Assembly: GCA_002835545.1 (NCBI GenBank)
Contig: PIZK01000022.1
Location: forward strand, 1-64,000
Length of the DNA: 64,000 nt
Origin: Alteromonadales bacterium alter-6D02
Lineage (GTDB): Bacteria; Pseudomonadota; Gammaproteobacteria; Enterobacterales; Psychrobiaceae
Direction: 5' to 3'
Under the pieces are notes generated by a model. The model was given only the letters and a program-made list of their open reading frames with translations. It did not search any database and was not told the DNA's origin. Position numbers and translations under genes: made by a program. Shown here in pieces: positions 1 through 8,556 of the stretch. Positions within the stretch are counted from its first letter, which is position 1, and the number at the start of each line of letters is the position of its first letter.

Positions 1-20
1 ACTTAACTGATCGGCATTAG

Positions 21-120
21 AACCATAGGTTCGCTTTTTTGGCTTATAGCACCAAGGAAATATCAACGAACACTTAGCCATTTGCTCTTGTTTTTTCGCT
101 GCTTGTCGGCTGAGCGGCTT
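21..120 (-). pseudogene. Remnant of a DUF799 lipoprotein 3' end (direct repeat copy A)
   Basis: This segment matches, at a constant offset of 2050 bases, the terminator and 3' end of the DUF799 lipoprotein gene that ends at 2128. Positions 21-65 differ from 2071-2115 at one base, and the similarity fades beyond about 110. Read on the minus strand, one frame ends Q-P-T-S-S-E-K-T-R-A-N-G-stop, close to the tail Q-P-I-T-S-E-K-N-K-S-K-stop of the intact gene, but an in-frame stop lies a few codons upstream. The left arm of the terminator hairpin is lost. I infer a decayed partial duplication. The rest of 121-217 shows only an AT-rich promoter-like stretch before the next gene. Confidence 0.6.
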
Positions 121-217
121 ATTCTTATCAGTGGCGTCATGTTTCTGTCATCACCTCGTCATTTTGCTCTGTTGTCATAAGTAGTAATTTATATATTTAC
201 TATCAATAGGTTATAAA

Positions 218-2005
218 ATGAAGAAGTCGATAATTGCGATTAGTCTACTGACACTGCTAGCGGGCTGTAGTCTTGAAGGTGATGATGGTCAGCCAGGTGT
301 GGCCGGTCAACAAGGGGCTACAGGGCTTAATGGTAGTGACGGGCGTAATGGTGAAAATGCGAACGCATTGCTGGATGTGTCACTTGTTGCACGTGCGCAG
401 CTGAATGTTGAATCTCCAGAAGGCGCTGCTGAAATAGTGGCTTATCATAAAGCGTCACAGCAAATTTTTGCTTTAAATAGCTCGGGTGACAAAGCCGTCG
501 TTGAAGTCTTGTCAGCCAAGGATTTTGATAGCGCGGCATTAGTCAAAGACAGTGAAGGTGTTATAAACAATAGTAACTTAGTCAGTCAACGTACTATCGA
601 CTTGTCGGCAAACACAACCGGGGATGCTAATAGTATTGCTATTTCCGAAGCGAATCACTTACTGGCAGTGGCTATGGCTGCCGACACTGGTGTGTTGGGT
701 AAGATTGCCTTCTATGACATTTCAGCAGACGTTCCAGTGTTTATTAAAAACGTGACTGTTGGCTATTTACCCGACATGGTGACTTTTTCTCATGATGGCT
801 TAAAGGCTGTGGTTGCCAATGAAGGCGAACCTGCAGGTGATTATTCTATTGATCCTGAGGGCTCAATATCAATTATTGATATTGTTTCTGGTACCCCGCA
901 GGATACGGCGACCGATCTTAGCTTAACCGTCTTTAATGGCCAGCAAGAGGCACTTGAGGCCCAAGGGGTTATTTTCTCAAGCCCTAATGGCAGAACCATT
1001 AACGGTAAGCTGATTAGCACCACTGTAGCGATGGATTTAGAGCCAGAATATGTCGCTATATCACAAGATAGCAGCAAAGCGTTTGTGACGCTGCAAGAGA
1101 ATAATGCATTAGTTACGGTTAACCTTAACGATAATTCGATGTCTATTAAGGGCTTTGGCTTTAAGGAGTGGGGGGATCTTGATTTTGATGCCTCTGATAA
1201 AGATGGCGGCATCAACTTTATGCGTTACCCTGGCCTAAAAGGGATGTATCAGCCAGATTCTGTGGCGAGCTTTCAATGGCAAGGTGCTGACTTTATTGTC
1301 ACTGCTAATGAGGGGGATGGCCGTGAGTATTTCTTTGACTCTGCCGATGAAACGAGCTGTCTCGCTGCTGGCGGTCTCGACTTTGATAGTGACGATGGGT
1401 GCTTGGCCTATACCGATGAAAGTCGAGTTGAAGATCTTAGCTTAGCGGCTAACTTTGATTACCTCAATAATGACGACAATGATATCGGTCGATTGAAGGT
1501 ATCAACAATATTAGGTGACGCTGATAACGATGGCACTTTTGAGTCTCTGTATACCTTTGGGGGTCGCTCATTTACGATTTGGGACAGCAACGGTCTAGTC
1601 GTTTTTGACTCAGGGGATATGGTTGATCGCATCACTGCTTCTATTCATGGTGAACAGTTTAATAATGATGAAGATGAAAATGAAGGGGATACACGTTCTG
1701 ATGCTAAAGGGGCTGAGCCAGAGGCATTAGCCATTGGTCAAGTCGGGGATCGCACCATTGCGTTTGTTGGTTTAGAGCGTATGGCGGGTATTATGGCGTT
1801 TGATATTACAAACCCTTATAACAGTAAGTTTTTAGACTACTTTATTAACCGCGGTACGGTGGAAGGTGCTGATATTACTGGCGACCTAGCGCCTGAAGGG
1901 ATGGTTTTTGTTGCTGCAAGTGACAGCCCTACCGACGAGGCGTTATTGATTATTGGCAATGAGATATCGGGAACCGTGGCTGTCTGGCAAATCGTTGAGC
2001 GCTAG
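218..2005 (+). CDS. Choice-of-anchor I lipoprotein with collagen-like stalk
   Basis: This is a 595-residue predicted lipoprotein: the signal peptide ends in L-A-G-C with the lipid-modified Cys at residue 17. Residues 21-47 are nine consecutive Gly-X-Y triplets, a collagen-like stalk. The rest resembles the choice-of-anchor I / mesenchyme-specific glycoprotein-like family of beta-propeller proteins, with motifs such as VANEGEPAGDY, VTANEGDGREY, the acidic GDADNDG loop and KGAEPEALAIG. That family is usually extracellular and is sometimes annotated as alkaline-phosphatase-like; no substrate is established. AGG precedes the ATG at a workable distance. The gene stands alone between two copies of a direct repeat and shares the terminator at 2062-2090 with the convergent operon. 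The family call is firm, the function is not. Confidence 0.8.
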   Translation: MKKSIIAISLLTLLAGCSLEGDDGQPGVAGQQGATGLNGSDGRNGENANALLDVSLVARAQLNVESPEGAAEIVAYHKASQQIFALNSSGDKAVVEVLSAKDFDSAALVKDSEGVINNSNLVSQRTIDLSANTTGDANSIAISEANHLLAVAMAADTGVLGKIAFYDISADVPVFIKNVTVGYLPDMVTFSHDGLKAVVANEGEPAGDYSIDPEGSISIIDIVSGTPQDTATDLSLTVFNGQQEALEAQGVIFSSPNGRTINGKLISTTVAMDLEPEYVAISQDSSKAFVTLQENNALVTVNLNDNSMSIKGFGFKEWGDLDFDASDKDGGINFMRYPGLKGMYQPDSVASFQWQGADFIVTANEGDGREYFFDSADETSCLAAGGLDFDSDDGCLAYTDESRVEDLSLAANFDYLNNDDNDIGRLKVSTILGDADNDGTFESLYTFGGRSFTIWDSNGLVVFDSGDMVDRITASIHGEQFNNDEDENEGDTRSDAKGAEPEALAIGQVGDRTIAFVGLERMAGIMAFDITNPYNSKFLDYFINRGTVEGADITGDLAPEGMVFVAASDSPTDEALLIIGNEISGTVAVWQIVER

Positions 2006-2061
2006 TGGCAGTTGATACCTCGGTAAGCGTCATTAATTTAATTTCACGTGGCTCATGATAT

Positions 2062-2090
2062 AAAAAAGCGAACCGTAGGTTCGCTTTTTT
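2062..2090. terminator. Bidirectional intrinsic terminator
   Basis: AAAAAAGCGAACC and GGTTCGCTTTTTT form a perfect 13-bp stem around a GTA loop. A-tract and T-tract flanks let it work in both directions, for the choice-of-anchor gene and for the convergent lipoprotein operon. Confidence 0.85.
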
Positions 2091-2127
2091 GGCTTATAGC
2101 ACCAAGGAAATATCAGCGAGGACTTGG

Positions 2128-2811
2128 TTATTTACTTTTATTTTTTTCGCTGGTGATTGGCTGAACATATTTAGGTGAGCGAGGCCCGTGCGGCAAGCCA
2201 TTATGGCGCTCTGATGATAGTAGTCGGTTTGCTGTAATCGCGGAAAGATCAAACCCTGTATCAGCAGTCGTTTCAACAATTTGGTTGACGGCTGCTTCGA
2301 CCAACATGCCAATAATCCCCCCACCTTCATTATTCCGATGTTCTGACGATGACGCCGAGGCTCTACCTTGCCATAATGTCGTCCCAGTACGGAGATCAAC
2401 TAAGGTCGCAGATACGCCAACTGTGGTATCACTGGCAATGACCACATAATTAGTCCCGTACTGTTCAATAGTGACATATAGCGCGGAATCAGCGCCAAAG
2501 ATTTGATGAAGTTTTTGTATCGGAACCGCATGCGCATCACTGGCCACAGTAAGGCCGTTACTCTTAAAGGTTTGATCGACTACAGCGACGGGAAACACAT
2601 AATAACCAGATTCCGCAATTGGGGCGGTTATTTGCGAGATAAAGCTGTAAGGAGCAATGATTTCAGGAGTGTTATTTATTGGGGGAAGGACTAGAATCGA
2701 GTGAGGGTTAGCCTCTCTAAATGCACTATAATCATGTGCGGGTGGCAGGCTGGCACAGCCACTTGCTAGAGTGATCACTACTAGTGTTAGAATTAGTTTA
2801 ACTTGATGCAT
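2128..2811 (-). CDS. DUF799 (GNA1162-type) lipoprotein
   Basis: This 227-residue lipoprotein has a signal peptide ending L-A-S-G-C at residue 19, then the DUF799 fold known from Neisseria GNA1162, with conserved stretches SILVLPPINNTPE, GADSALYVTIEQYG and LVDLRTGTTLWQG. DUF799 proteins are outer-membrane-associated and structurally related to TolB N-terminal and CsgG-like folds; the molecular role is unknown. The start codon overlaps the end of the DUF4810 gene by 14 bp, suggesting translational coupling. It is last of a CsgG-DUF4810-DUF799 operon. A decayed copy of its tail lies at 21-120. Confidence 0.85.
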   Translation of the reverse strand: MHQVKLILTLVVITLASGCASLPPAHDYSAFREANPHSILVLPPINNTPEIIAPYSFISQITAPIAESGYYVFPVAVVDQTFKSNGLTVASDAHAVPIQKLHQIFGADSALYVTIEQYGTNYVVIASDTTVGVSATLVDLRTGTTLWQGRASASSSEHRNNEGGGIIGMLVEAAVNQIVETTADTGFDLSAITANRLLSSERHNGLPHGPRSPKYVQPITSEKNKSK

Positions 2812-3157
2812 CTTGAACTTCCTTGCCAGAATTTAATAGGAAGTTGATGTAATGTGCTGACTCTGGAAATAAGCGTTTTTCTTGTTCGAAGTGTTCAACA
2901 CCGAGCGTATTATTGCCTGTTTCAAAATACAACATTCCTAAATGGGCATGGATACCAGGAGCTATAGCTTTGTTTTTTGCTGCGGCGGTGTCAATGACGG
3001 CCTGTAACACGGAAATTTGCTGTTCAACAGTAACATCCTCAGCCTTAAAGTAACTATAAACAGCATTATTATACTGACCGTAGTAATACTGAGGTTCGAT
3101 AGTCTTGCAGCCTGAAACGGCGGTAATTATTACCGCAGCGAACATGATCTTTTTCAT
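2798..3157 (-). CDS. DUF4810 lipoprotein
   Basis: The predicted protein is about 119 residues and starts at the ATG at 3157, because MKKIMFAAVIITAVSGCK is a classical lipoprotein signal; a longer open frame to 3196 would put 13 polar residues before it. The mature part contains the DUF4810 signature QYYYGQYNNAVYSYF and a TPR-like helical pair (HAHLGMLYFETGN). The gene lies 13 bp after the CsgG-like gene and overlaps the DUF799 gene. This trio is conserved in many proteobacteria and probably forms an outer-membrane complex of unknown function. Confidence 0.85.
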   Translation of the reverse strand: MKKIMFAAVIITAVSGCKTIEPQYYYGQYNNAVYSYFKAEDVTVEQQISVLQAVIDTAAAKNKAIAPGIHAHLGMLYFETGNNTLGVEHFEQEKRLFPESAHYINFLLNSGKEVQDASS

Positions 3158-3170
3158 GAGCTTGATAGCC

Positions 3171-3851
3171 TTAGATTTTCCAATGTCCAGACTCAATGCC
3201 TGTCACTAGCTTATTCACCACTTCACGAATCGCTAAATCTAATACTTTACCGTTTAAGGTCGCATCGTAGCTAGCGGTGCTACCAAACCCAATGATTTCA
3301 CGCTCAGAAAGACTATATTCCCCTGCACCTTGAACCGAATAAACAATTTCAGATGTTGTCACATTAACCACGTTAAGCGTTACTTTGGCATAAGCAATTT
3401 GTGTTTTTCCCTTGCCCAAAATACCAAAAAGCTGCTTATCGCCAATTGCTTTGCGACCAAATTCAGTGACATCCCCAGTCACTATAAACTTTGCCCCTTT
3501 GATTGTTTGTGTCGTACCCGATCGGGCGGCTTCATCGGCTAGCTGTATCATGTTATCTCTATCGAGAACACTAAAACGATTTGTTTGTTGTAGGTGGCTC
3601 ATTAATGTTGTTTTTGCTTGGTAACCTAAGCGGTCTTGCCCTGTTGAAAAAATACCATTTTGAAAGCTTGAGCGATTGACAAAGCTACCTACCACGAGTT
3701 TAGTTTGTTCACCCTTGTAGCTGGTGTTATAGCTTGCAACAGTTGGAGTTTCGACTACTTTTGAAGACGTGGTTGCACACCCTGAGATTGTTGCTAGCGC
3801 AATCACTCCAACCAAAGCGGTTTTTAATGAGTTTGTTGTATTGTTGAGCAC
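3171..3851 (-). CDS. CsgG/HfaB-family lipoprotein
   Basis: A GTG start preceded by AAGGAAA gives a 226-residue lipoprotein with lipobox I-S-G-C near residue 25. It carries the CsgG-family core: VVGSFVNRSSF, FSVLDRDNM, AKFIVTGDVTEFG, and a C-terminal region repeating the AYAKVTLNVVNVTTSEIVYS strand pattern. CsgG proper forms the curli secretion channel, but no csgA, csgB, csgE or csgF neighbours are present, so this is not a curli locus. It is first of the CsgG-DUF4810-DUF799 operon and probably acts with those lipoproteins at the outer membrane. Confidence 0.8.
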   Translation of the reverse strand: MLNNTTNSLKTALVGVIALATISGCATTSSKVVETPTVASYNTSYKGEQTKLVVGSFVNRSSFQNGIFSTGQDRLGYQAKTTLMSHLQQTNRFSVLDRDNMIQLADEAARSGTTQTIKGAKFIVTGDVTEFGRKAIGDKQLFGILGKGKTQIAYAKVTLNVVNVTTSEIVYSVQGAGEYSLSEREIIGFGSTASYDATLNGKVLDLAIREVVNKLVTGIESGHWKI

Positions 3852-4070
3852 AGAGATTTCCTTGTAATAAATTAATGGCTAAAAACCGGTATGCGTTTAG
3901 AGTCAAACGGATAGAGCTTGGATTGTAAAACAGCTAATCTGAACTTGAGATTAAGAGCTAAAACCGTTGTTGGTTAAGTTTTATACCGTAAATAGACATA
4001 CAAATACAATAGAGGATAAGGTCTCCTAAGTTGTTTTTTATATTGTGATGAGCCAGGAGGTGATTTCATT
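3852..4070. other. Intergenic region upstream of the CsgG-like operon
   Basis: This is the 5' part of a 342-bp gap between divergent genes. It is AT-rich and should hold the promoter of the CsgG-like operon. I see no convincing open frame, hairpin or palindrome in it. The rest of the gap holds a mini-ORF described separately. Confidence 0.4.
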
Positions 4071-4100
4071 ATGGAGCATAACCTCAATGACAAACAGTGA
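4071..4100 (+). CDS. Nine-codon mini-ORF behind a consensus SD
   Basis: The sequence AGGAGGTGAT at 4055-4064 is fully complementary to the 3' end of 16S rRNA and is followed six bases later by ATG. The frame reads M-E-H-N-L-N-D-K-Q and stops with TGA. It lies about 90 bp upstream of the small lipoprotein gene at 4194. It may be a short leader ORF or a ribosome standby site, or it may be chance. Nothing is known about its product. Confidence 0.3.
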   Translation: MEHNLNDKQ

Positions 4101-4193
4101 ATAAACACTTCGCGATGATTGGCGTTGGGTTTTATTTGATTAAAATATATTTATAGGTAATCTTAACTGGTTAACTTTAAAGGAAATATTTTA

Positions 4194-4535
4194 ATGTCTA
4201 GACTTCTCTTAATTACTTTTCTAGTTTTATTATCAAGTGCATGCGTTTTTGTTCCTGAGCAAACAGTCCCGAGTCAATTAATTCGCCCATGCGATACGAT
4301 AACGAAAAAATACACACTCGAAGTAAAGGAAGTTGAGAGCTTGGATTGTGCTGGTAATGCTATTGGCTGTTTAGTTGCTGTGGCTGGTGCGCCTGCCGCT
4401 TCTTTGGTCGTCTCTGGTAGTGTGGTGTTAGTGGGTAATACATTGCATTGGTTGGAGTATCATAGCCGTTGTGAGGGTGGTGCCGTAGATAAGTTGATGA
4501 ATATCGAGCTATTAGATAATAAAGGCACGGGGTAG
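4194..4535 (+). CDS. Small lipoprotein of unknown function
   Basis: This is a 113-residue protein with lipoprotein signal MSRLLLITFLVLLSSAC (Cys at residue 17) and SD AAAGGAA before the ATG. The mature part has four further cysteines (C33, C52, C59, C93) and a central hydrophobic Ala/Val/Gly stretch at about 60-85 that could be a membrane segment. I do not recognise a family. It stands alone, 69 bp upstream of the SpeE-like gene. Confidence 0.6.
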   Translation: MSRLLLITFLVLLSSACVFVPEQTVPSQLIRPCDTITKKYTLEVKEVESLDCAGNAIGCLVAVAGAPAASLVVSGSVVLVGNTLHWLEYHSRCEGGAVDKLMNIELLDNKGTG

Positions 4536-4604
4536 TTTTCTTCCTATGTCCCTAGCAAAGTAATCGGGTATAATCGCACTCATTATTTTAGATAGAGAAG
4601 CAAC

Positions 4605-5279
4605 ATGGCTCGCTTTAATGTTTTGGGCACTGCGCCTATTCCCGGTCAACAAGGTCAGTTACGCCTATTAGAACGAAACAACGAATTTACCATTAAAATT
4701 GCAGGCATCCCTGGTGACTTAATGAATAGCCGCATGCATGCGTCGGAAGATGCCCTGGCCACTTTAGCCTGTGAGCGTATTCGTAGTCGTGCTAACCCGA
4801 AGGTACTTATTGGCGGCTTAGGAATGGGGTTCACTTTAACTGCAGCGCTGGGTGCATTGGGTGATACCGCTCAAGTTACCGTTGCAGAATTAGTCCCTGA
4901 AGTGGTCGAGTGGAATAAAGGGCCATTAGGGGCGTTGAATAACTTCCCGGTTAATGACCCCCGAACTCATGTTCATGTCGGTGACGTTAAAGAAGTATTA
5001 CAACAGGCCAAAGGGCAGTTCGATGCTATTTTACTTGATGTCGATAATGGTCCAGAGGGACATACAGCCGATGACAATGAATGGATCTACACCCCCGCAG
5101 GCCTAAAGGCTGCGAAAGCTGCGCTAACCTCAGGTGGTATTGTTGCTTATTGGTCAGCAGGCGCAGATTCTAAATTTACGACAAAGCTGACTAAAGCAGG
5201 CTTTAAAGTTAAACCAGTGACAGTGCGTGCTCATACCAATGGTAAAGGTGCACGTCATGTGATTTGGCTCGCTTGGTAA
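4605..5279 (+). CDS. SpeE-like Rossmann methyltransferase-fold protein
   Basis: This 224-residue cytoplasmic protein resembles the spermidine-synthase-like branch of class I methyltransferase folds. The nucleotide-binding loop is VLIGGLGMGFTLTAAL (residues about 65-80), followed by VTVAELVPEVVEW with the acidic ribose-binding residue, and FDAILLDVDNGPEG at the place of the catalytic loop. It lacks the N-terminal beta domain and the canonical GGGDG loop of SpeE, so aminopropyl transfer is not assured. GAGAAG precedes the ATG. No polyamine genes are adjacent; the membrane-fused spermidine synthase at 36848 is a separate locus. Confidence 0.7.
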   Translation: MARFNVLGTAPIPGQQGQLRLLERNNEFTIKIAGIPGDLMNSRMHASEDALATLACERIRSRANPKVLIGGLGMGFTLTAALGALGDTAQVTVAELVPEVVEWNKGPLGALNNFPVNDPRTHVHVGDVKEVLQQAKGQFDAILLDVDNGPEGHTADDNEWIYTPAGLKAAKAALTSGGIVAYWSAGADSKFTTKLTKAGFKVKPVTVRAHTNGKGARHVIWLAW

Positions 5280-5349
5280 TGAGTCACTAAAGACTAATAG
5301 TGATGTTTGAATGAAACGTGTTCAAGACACTATCCATGAGAACAAACGA

Positions 5350-6021
5350 TTAGTTGCAATCAAACAAAATTAGCTCACGGCTCTCGAGCCATAGTGGGTA
5401 TTTAGCCATGACTTTTGAAAACATTTTGCTTTGCAGGTAGTTATTAAGCCATTGACGAAGGTGTGGATAAGGCGCTTGTAGGTACCACTGGCGTTCAACA
5501 CGGGCAAATTGGCGGATGAAAGGAACAAGCGCTATATCGGCAAAGCTTTCTTTATCTGAAAAAAGAAAAGCGTGTTGTGTTAAGCGTTGTTCCAATAGTT
5601 GAATATAGTGTTCGCAGGCTTGACGTTGTTCAGCGACGTTGGCTTCACGGTAGCGCTTAGCACTTTTATACTGCTCCAATCTCGTCTTAAATTCATTATC
5701 AAATTGATTAATTAAGCTCACCATTTGCGGCAAAATGTTCTCATCATGGCAGTGTAATAAGTTATCAGGGTCGCTTTGCCCTAGTGCCCATTGCATGATT
5801 TCAAAACTCTCTTCAATAATCTGTGGCCGCGCATTGTCACCTTCTTGCGGTAACACGAGTACAGGCACCGTACCTTTTGGCGATGCCTCTAGCATCTCTG
5901 GTGGTTTATCACTTAATACTACATCACGTAACTCTATCTTTTGTTTAGCTTTGTAGATGGCAATACGTGCACGCATCGCGTAAGGGCAGTTTCTTAAAGA
6001 GTAAAGGATTGGTGGTTGCAT
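5350..6021 (-). CDS. Glutathione S-transferase family protein
   Basis: This is a 223-residue protein. The N-terminal thioredoxin-fold domain has the CxxA motif in LRNCPYAMRARIAIY (residues about 9-23) and the cis-proline segment GTVPVL. The second half is alpha-helical and GST_C-like, with FADIALVPFIRQFARV as the conserved N-capping helix. Glutaredoxin-like GSTs with CPYA-type motifs often act in thiol exchange or dehydroascorbate-type reduction; the substrate here cannot be read from the sequence. It is transcribed divergently from the U32 peptidase gene. Confidence 0.8.
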   Translation of the reverse strand: MQPPILYSLRNCPYAMRARIAIYKAKQKIELRDVVLSDKPPEMLEASPKGTVPVLVLPQEGDNARPQIIEESFEIMQWALGQSDPDNLLHCHDENILPQMVSLINQFDNEFKTRLEQYKSAKRYREANVAEQRQACEHYIQLLEQRLTQHAFLFSDKESFADIALVPFIRQFARVERQWYLQAPYPHLRQWLNNYLQSKMFSKVMAKYPLWLESRELILFDCN

Positions 6022-6147
6022 TAGGTGTCCGCCGTTTTAATACGGTTACTTATCAATTATTAATCTATTTTAACGATATTCATGAGCCGAATATACAGGT
6101 AAAATCACCTTCCTTTATCAAAACCGACCGAAATATAAGTTGTAGCA

Positions 6148-8442
6148 ATGAATCAAAAAATAGAATTATTAGCGCCTGGTGGCAGTGTAGAAGCAATTAA
6201 GGCGGCCATTATCGCAGGAGCGGATGCGGTCTATTGTGGTTTAGATAGCTTTAATGCGCGCAATCGCGCTGCTAATATTTCATTTGATGAATTGGTCGGG
6301 ATCATTCGGTTAGCACATCAATACGATTGCCAAATATTCTTAACCTTAAACATCGTGATTCTAGAACGCGAGTTTAAGGCACTGGCTAAGCTGCTAAGCC
6401 GCTTGGTTAACACCACGCTTGATGGTGTGATTGTGCAAGATATTGGCATGTTTAATTTAATTAAAAAGCATTTTCCAACCTTAGATATTCACGCATCAAC
6501 GCAAATGACGACCCATAACATTGGGCAAATTCCCTTTCTGAAAAAGTTAGGCGCCTCACGCGTTAATTTATCGCGTGAATTAAACTTGCGCGAAATTACC
6601 GCAATTAATCAAGTTGCTAAAGAAAATGACACGTTGACCGAAGTCTTTGTTCACGGCTCGTTATGTGTTGCGTTCTCTGGTCTGTGTTATTCAACATCGG
6701 CGAGTGTCGGTAACTCGGGCAACCGTGGTCGTTGTAGTCAAGCGTGTCGTGAAGAATATGAAACCACGCCATCGGGTAATAACTTCCCATTAAACATTAA
6801 AGATAACTCTGCCTTTTTTGACTTGCCAGCACTTATCGATGCAGGGATTGATTCCTTTAAAATAGAAGGACGGATTAAAGGTTCTAGCTATGTCCATACT
6901 GTAGTGGATAGTTTTAGAAAACAAATTGATGGATACCTTGAAACCGGTGAACTACTAGAAGATGGGGAACGTTTATACAAGGTCTTTAATCGTGATTTCT
7001 CTAATGCTTTTTTACGTGGTGATTTAAATCAATCGATGTTCATCGATAATCCACGCGATAACTCAAAGAATTATGCGATTGAAAAGGCGAAGGAGAAGTC
7101 AGAACAGCAAATATCGGTGGTGCAAATCCATGATGCGAGCAAAGCCTATTATGATGATAAAAATGAAATCAATGCTTGTGTAGACGATAAGATCAAATAC
7201 CTTAGCATTGAGAAGTTATCGTTAGCACTCAACTTTTCTGGTCAGTTAGGCCAGCCATTAACAATCACCGCAACGGCTAAAGATAACTCTGAGCATTGTA
7301 TTAATGAGGTTAACATTCAGCGTTTTGTGGTGACGTCAACGAGCGTATTAAGTCAAAGTGAGCAAGGCGGGATCGACGAAACGGTGGTTCAGCAGCGTTT
7401 TAAATCATTAAATAACGCTGAATACAACCTAACCGAGTTATCAATTGAACAGCTTGATGATGGGGTAGTGATCCCTTATAAAGAACTCGATGGGATGAAA
7501 AAAGAATTAGCGACGCTGCTTAATCATTCCCAAGCGTTGTTACCTGCCGTTGACTTACCTAAACTGAAAAATCATCCGAAGGCCGACCCTAGCAAGACGG
7601 CGTTATCAATTTTAATAAGCGAGCCTGAAGACGCAGTTTTGGCTAATGCTACTGATGCCGATGTCTACTTTAAGTTACCTGATGCATATAAGCGAGGTTG
7701 CACAAAGTATGTGGACTTCTTTAATGATAATCCTCGCTTAATCCCATGGTTCCCTGCGGTACTTATCGGCAAAGATTACGATGTTGCGGTCAATATTTTA
7801 GAGCAAGTAAAGCCTGAATTAATTGTTACCAATAACACGGGGATTGCGTATAAAGCTCATGAACTGGGAATTAAATGGATTGCTGGTCCGTTTTTAAATA
7901 CGACTAACTCGTATGCATTGATGGCACTAAAAGAAGACTTTGATTGTACTGGCGCATTTATTTCTAACGAGATTAATCATGGTCAGATTAGACACATTGC
8001 ACGCCCCGAAAACTTTAAGTTGTTTTATAGTATTTATCACCCAATTCTGTTGATGACAAGTCGACAGTGCTTTTTCCAACAAAGCGTTGGTTGTGAGAAG
8101 CCTCGTATTGACAACGGTTGTATGCTGTCATGTGATAAATCAACGAGTATTACTAACTTGAAGGGCGTTGACTTTGCGATTGATAAGCAAAAAGCGGGTT
8201 ATCCGTCGATCTATAATAAAGATCAATTTTTAAATATGGAGATCATTAACGATCTTTCGAGTATGTTTGATGGCTTTATGATTGATTTAACGAATATAGG
8301 GATGGGCGATAAAACCTTGCCTGATCGAGTTTCGTTAATTGCTCAGTTTGAGCAGCTGTTATCAGGTAATGGAGCTGTAGAGTCAGTAGTTAATGAGATG
8401 GTGCCTCAGTCAACTAATAATCAATATCATACTGGCTTGTAA
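6148..8442 (+). CDS. U32-family peptidase, RlhA/TrhP-like RNA hydroxylation protein
   Basis: This is a 764-residue protein. The N-terminal half is a typical U32 TIM barrel: LLAPGGSVEAIKAAIIAGADAVYCG, DIHASTQMT, the FVHGSLCVAFSGLCY signature and GNRGRCSQACR, with four conserved cysteines thought to bind a metal or Fe-S centre, then DSFKIEGRIK. Related proteins are E. coli RlhA (23S rRNA C2501 hydroxylation) and TrhP (tRNA U34 hydroxylation). This one is longer than RlhA and has a second barrel-like C-terminal half with its own cysteine set (QSVGCEKPRIDNGCMLSC). I infer RNA hydroxylation, but the substrate could differ. It is monocistronic and ends at the hairpin at 8468-8498. Confidence 0.75.
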   Translation: MNQKIELLAPGGSVEAIKAAIIAGADAVYCGLDSFNARNRAANISFDELVGIIRLAHQYDCQIFLTLNIVILEREFKALAKLLSRLVNTTLDGVIVQDIGMFNLIKKHFPTLDIHASTQMTTHNIGQIPFLKKLGASRVNLSRELNLREITAINQVAKENDTLTEVFVHGSLCVAFSGLCYSTSASVGNSGNRGRCSQACREEYETTPSGNNFPLNIKDNSAFFDLPALIDAGIDSFKIEGRIKGSSYVHTVVDSFRKQIDGYLETGELLEDGERLYKVFNRDFSNAFLRGDLNQSMFIDNPRDNSKNYAIEKAKEKSEQQISVVQIHDASKAYYDDKNEINACVDDKIKYLSIEKLSLALNFSGQLGQPLTITATAKDNSEHCINEVNIQRFVVTSTSVLSQSEQGGIDETVVQQRFKSLNNAEYNLTELSIEQLDDGVVIPYKELDGMKKELATLLNHSQALLPAVDLPKLKNHPKADPSKTALSILISEPEDAVLANATDADVYFKLPDAYKRGCTKYVDFFNDNPRLIPWFPAVLIGKDYDVAVNILEQVKPELIVTNNTGIAYKAHELGIKWIAGPFLNTTNSYALMALKEDFDCTGAFISNEINHGQIRHIARPENFKLFYSIYHPILLMTSRQCFFQQSVGCEKPRIDNGCMLSCDKSTSITNLKGVDFAIDKQKAGYPSIYNKDQFLNMEIINDLSSMFDGFMIDLTNIGMGDKTLPDRVSLIAQFEQLLSGNGAVESVVNEMVPQSTNNQYHTGL

Positions 8443-8467
8443 TTGATATCAGTGGACCTTAGAAACA

Positions 8468-8498
8468 AAAAAGGTAAACCATGATGGTTTACCTTTTT
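8468..8498. terminator. Bidirectional intrinsic terminator
   Basis: AAAAAGGTAAACC and GGTTTACCTTTTT form a perfect 13-bp stem around an ATGAT loop. It serves the U32 gene and, on the other strand, the convergent cold-shock gene. Confidence 0.85.
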
Positions 8499-8556
8499 AA
8501 ATTTTAAATTAGCTCATTAAAAAGCTAACTCATCACTCGTTAATTAAAATATTTAA

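Noticed and set aside
3171-3851. Curli secretion locus based on the CsgG-like gene
   Set aside because: No curli subunit, nucleator or accessory genes are present, and the DUF4810/DUF799 partners define a different operon type.
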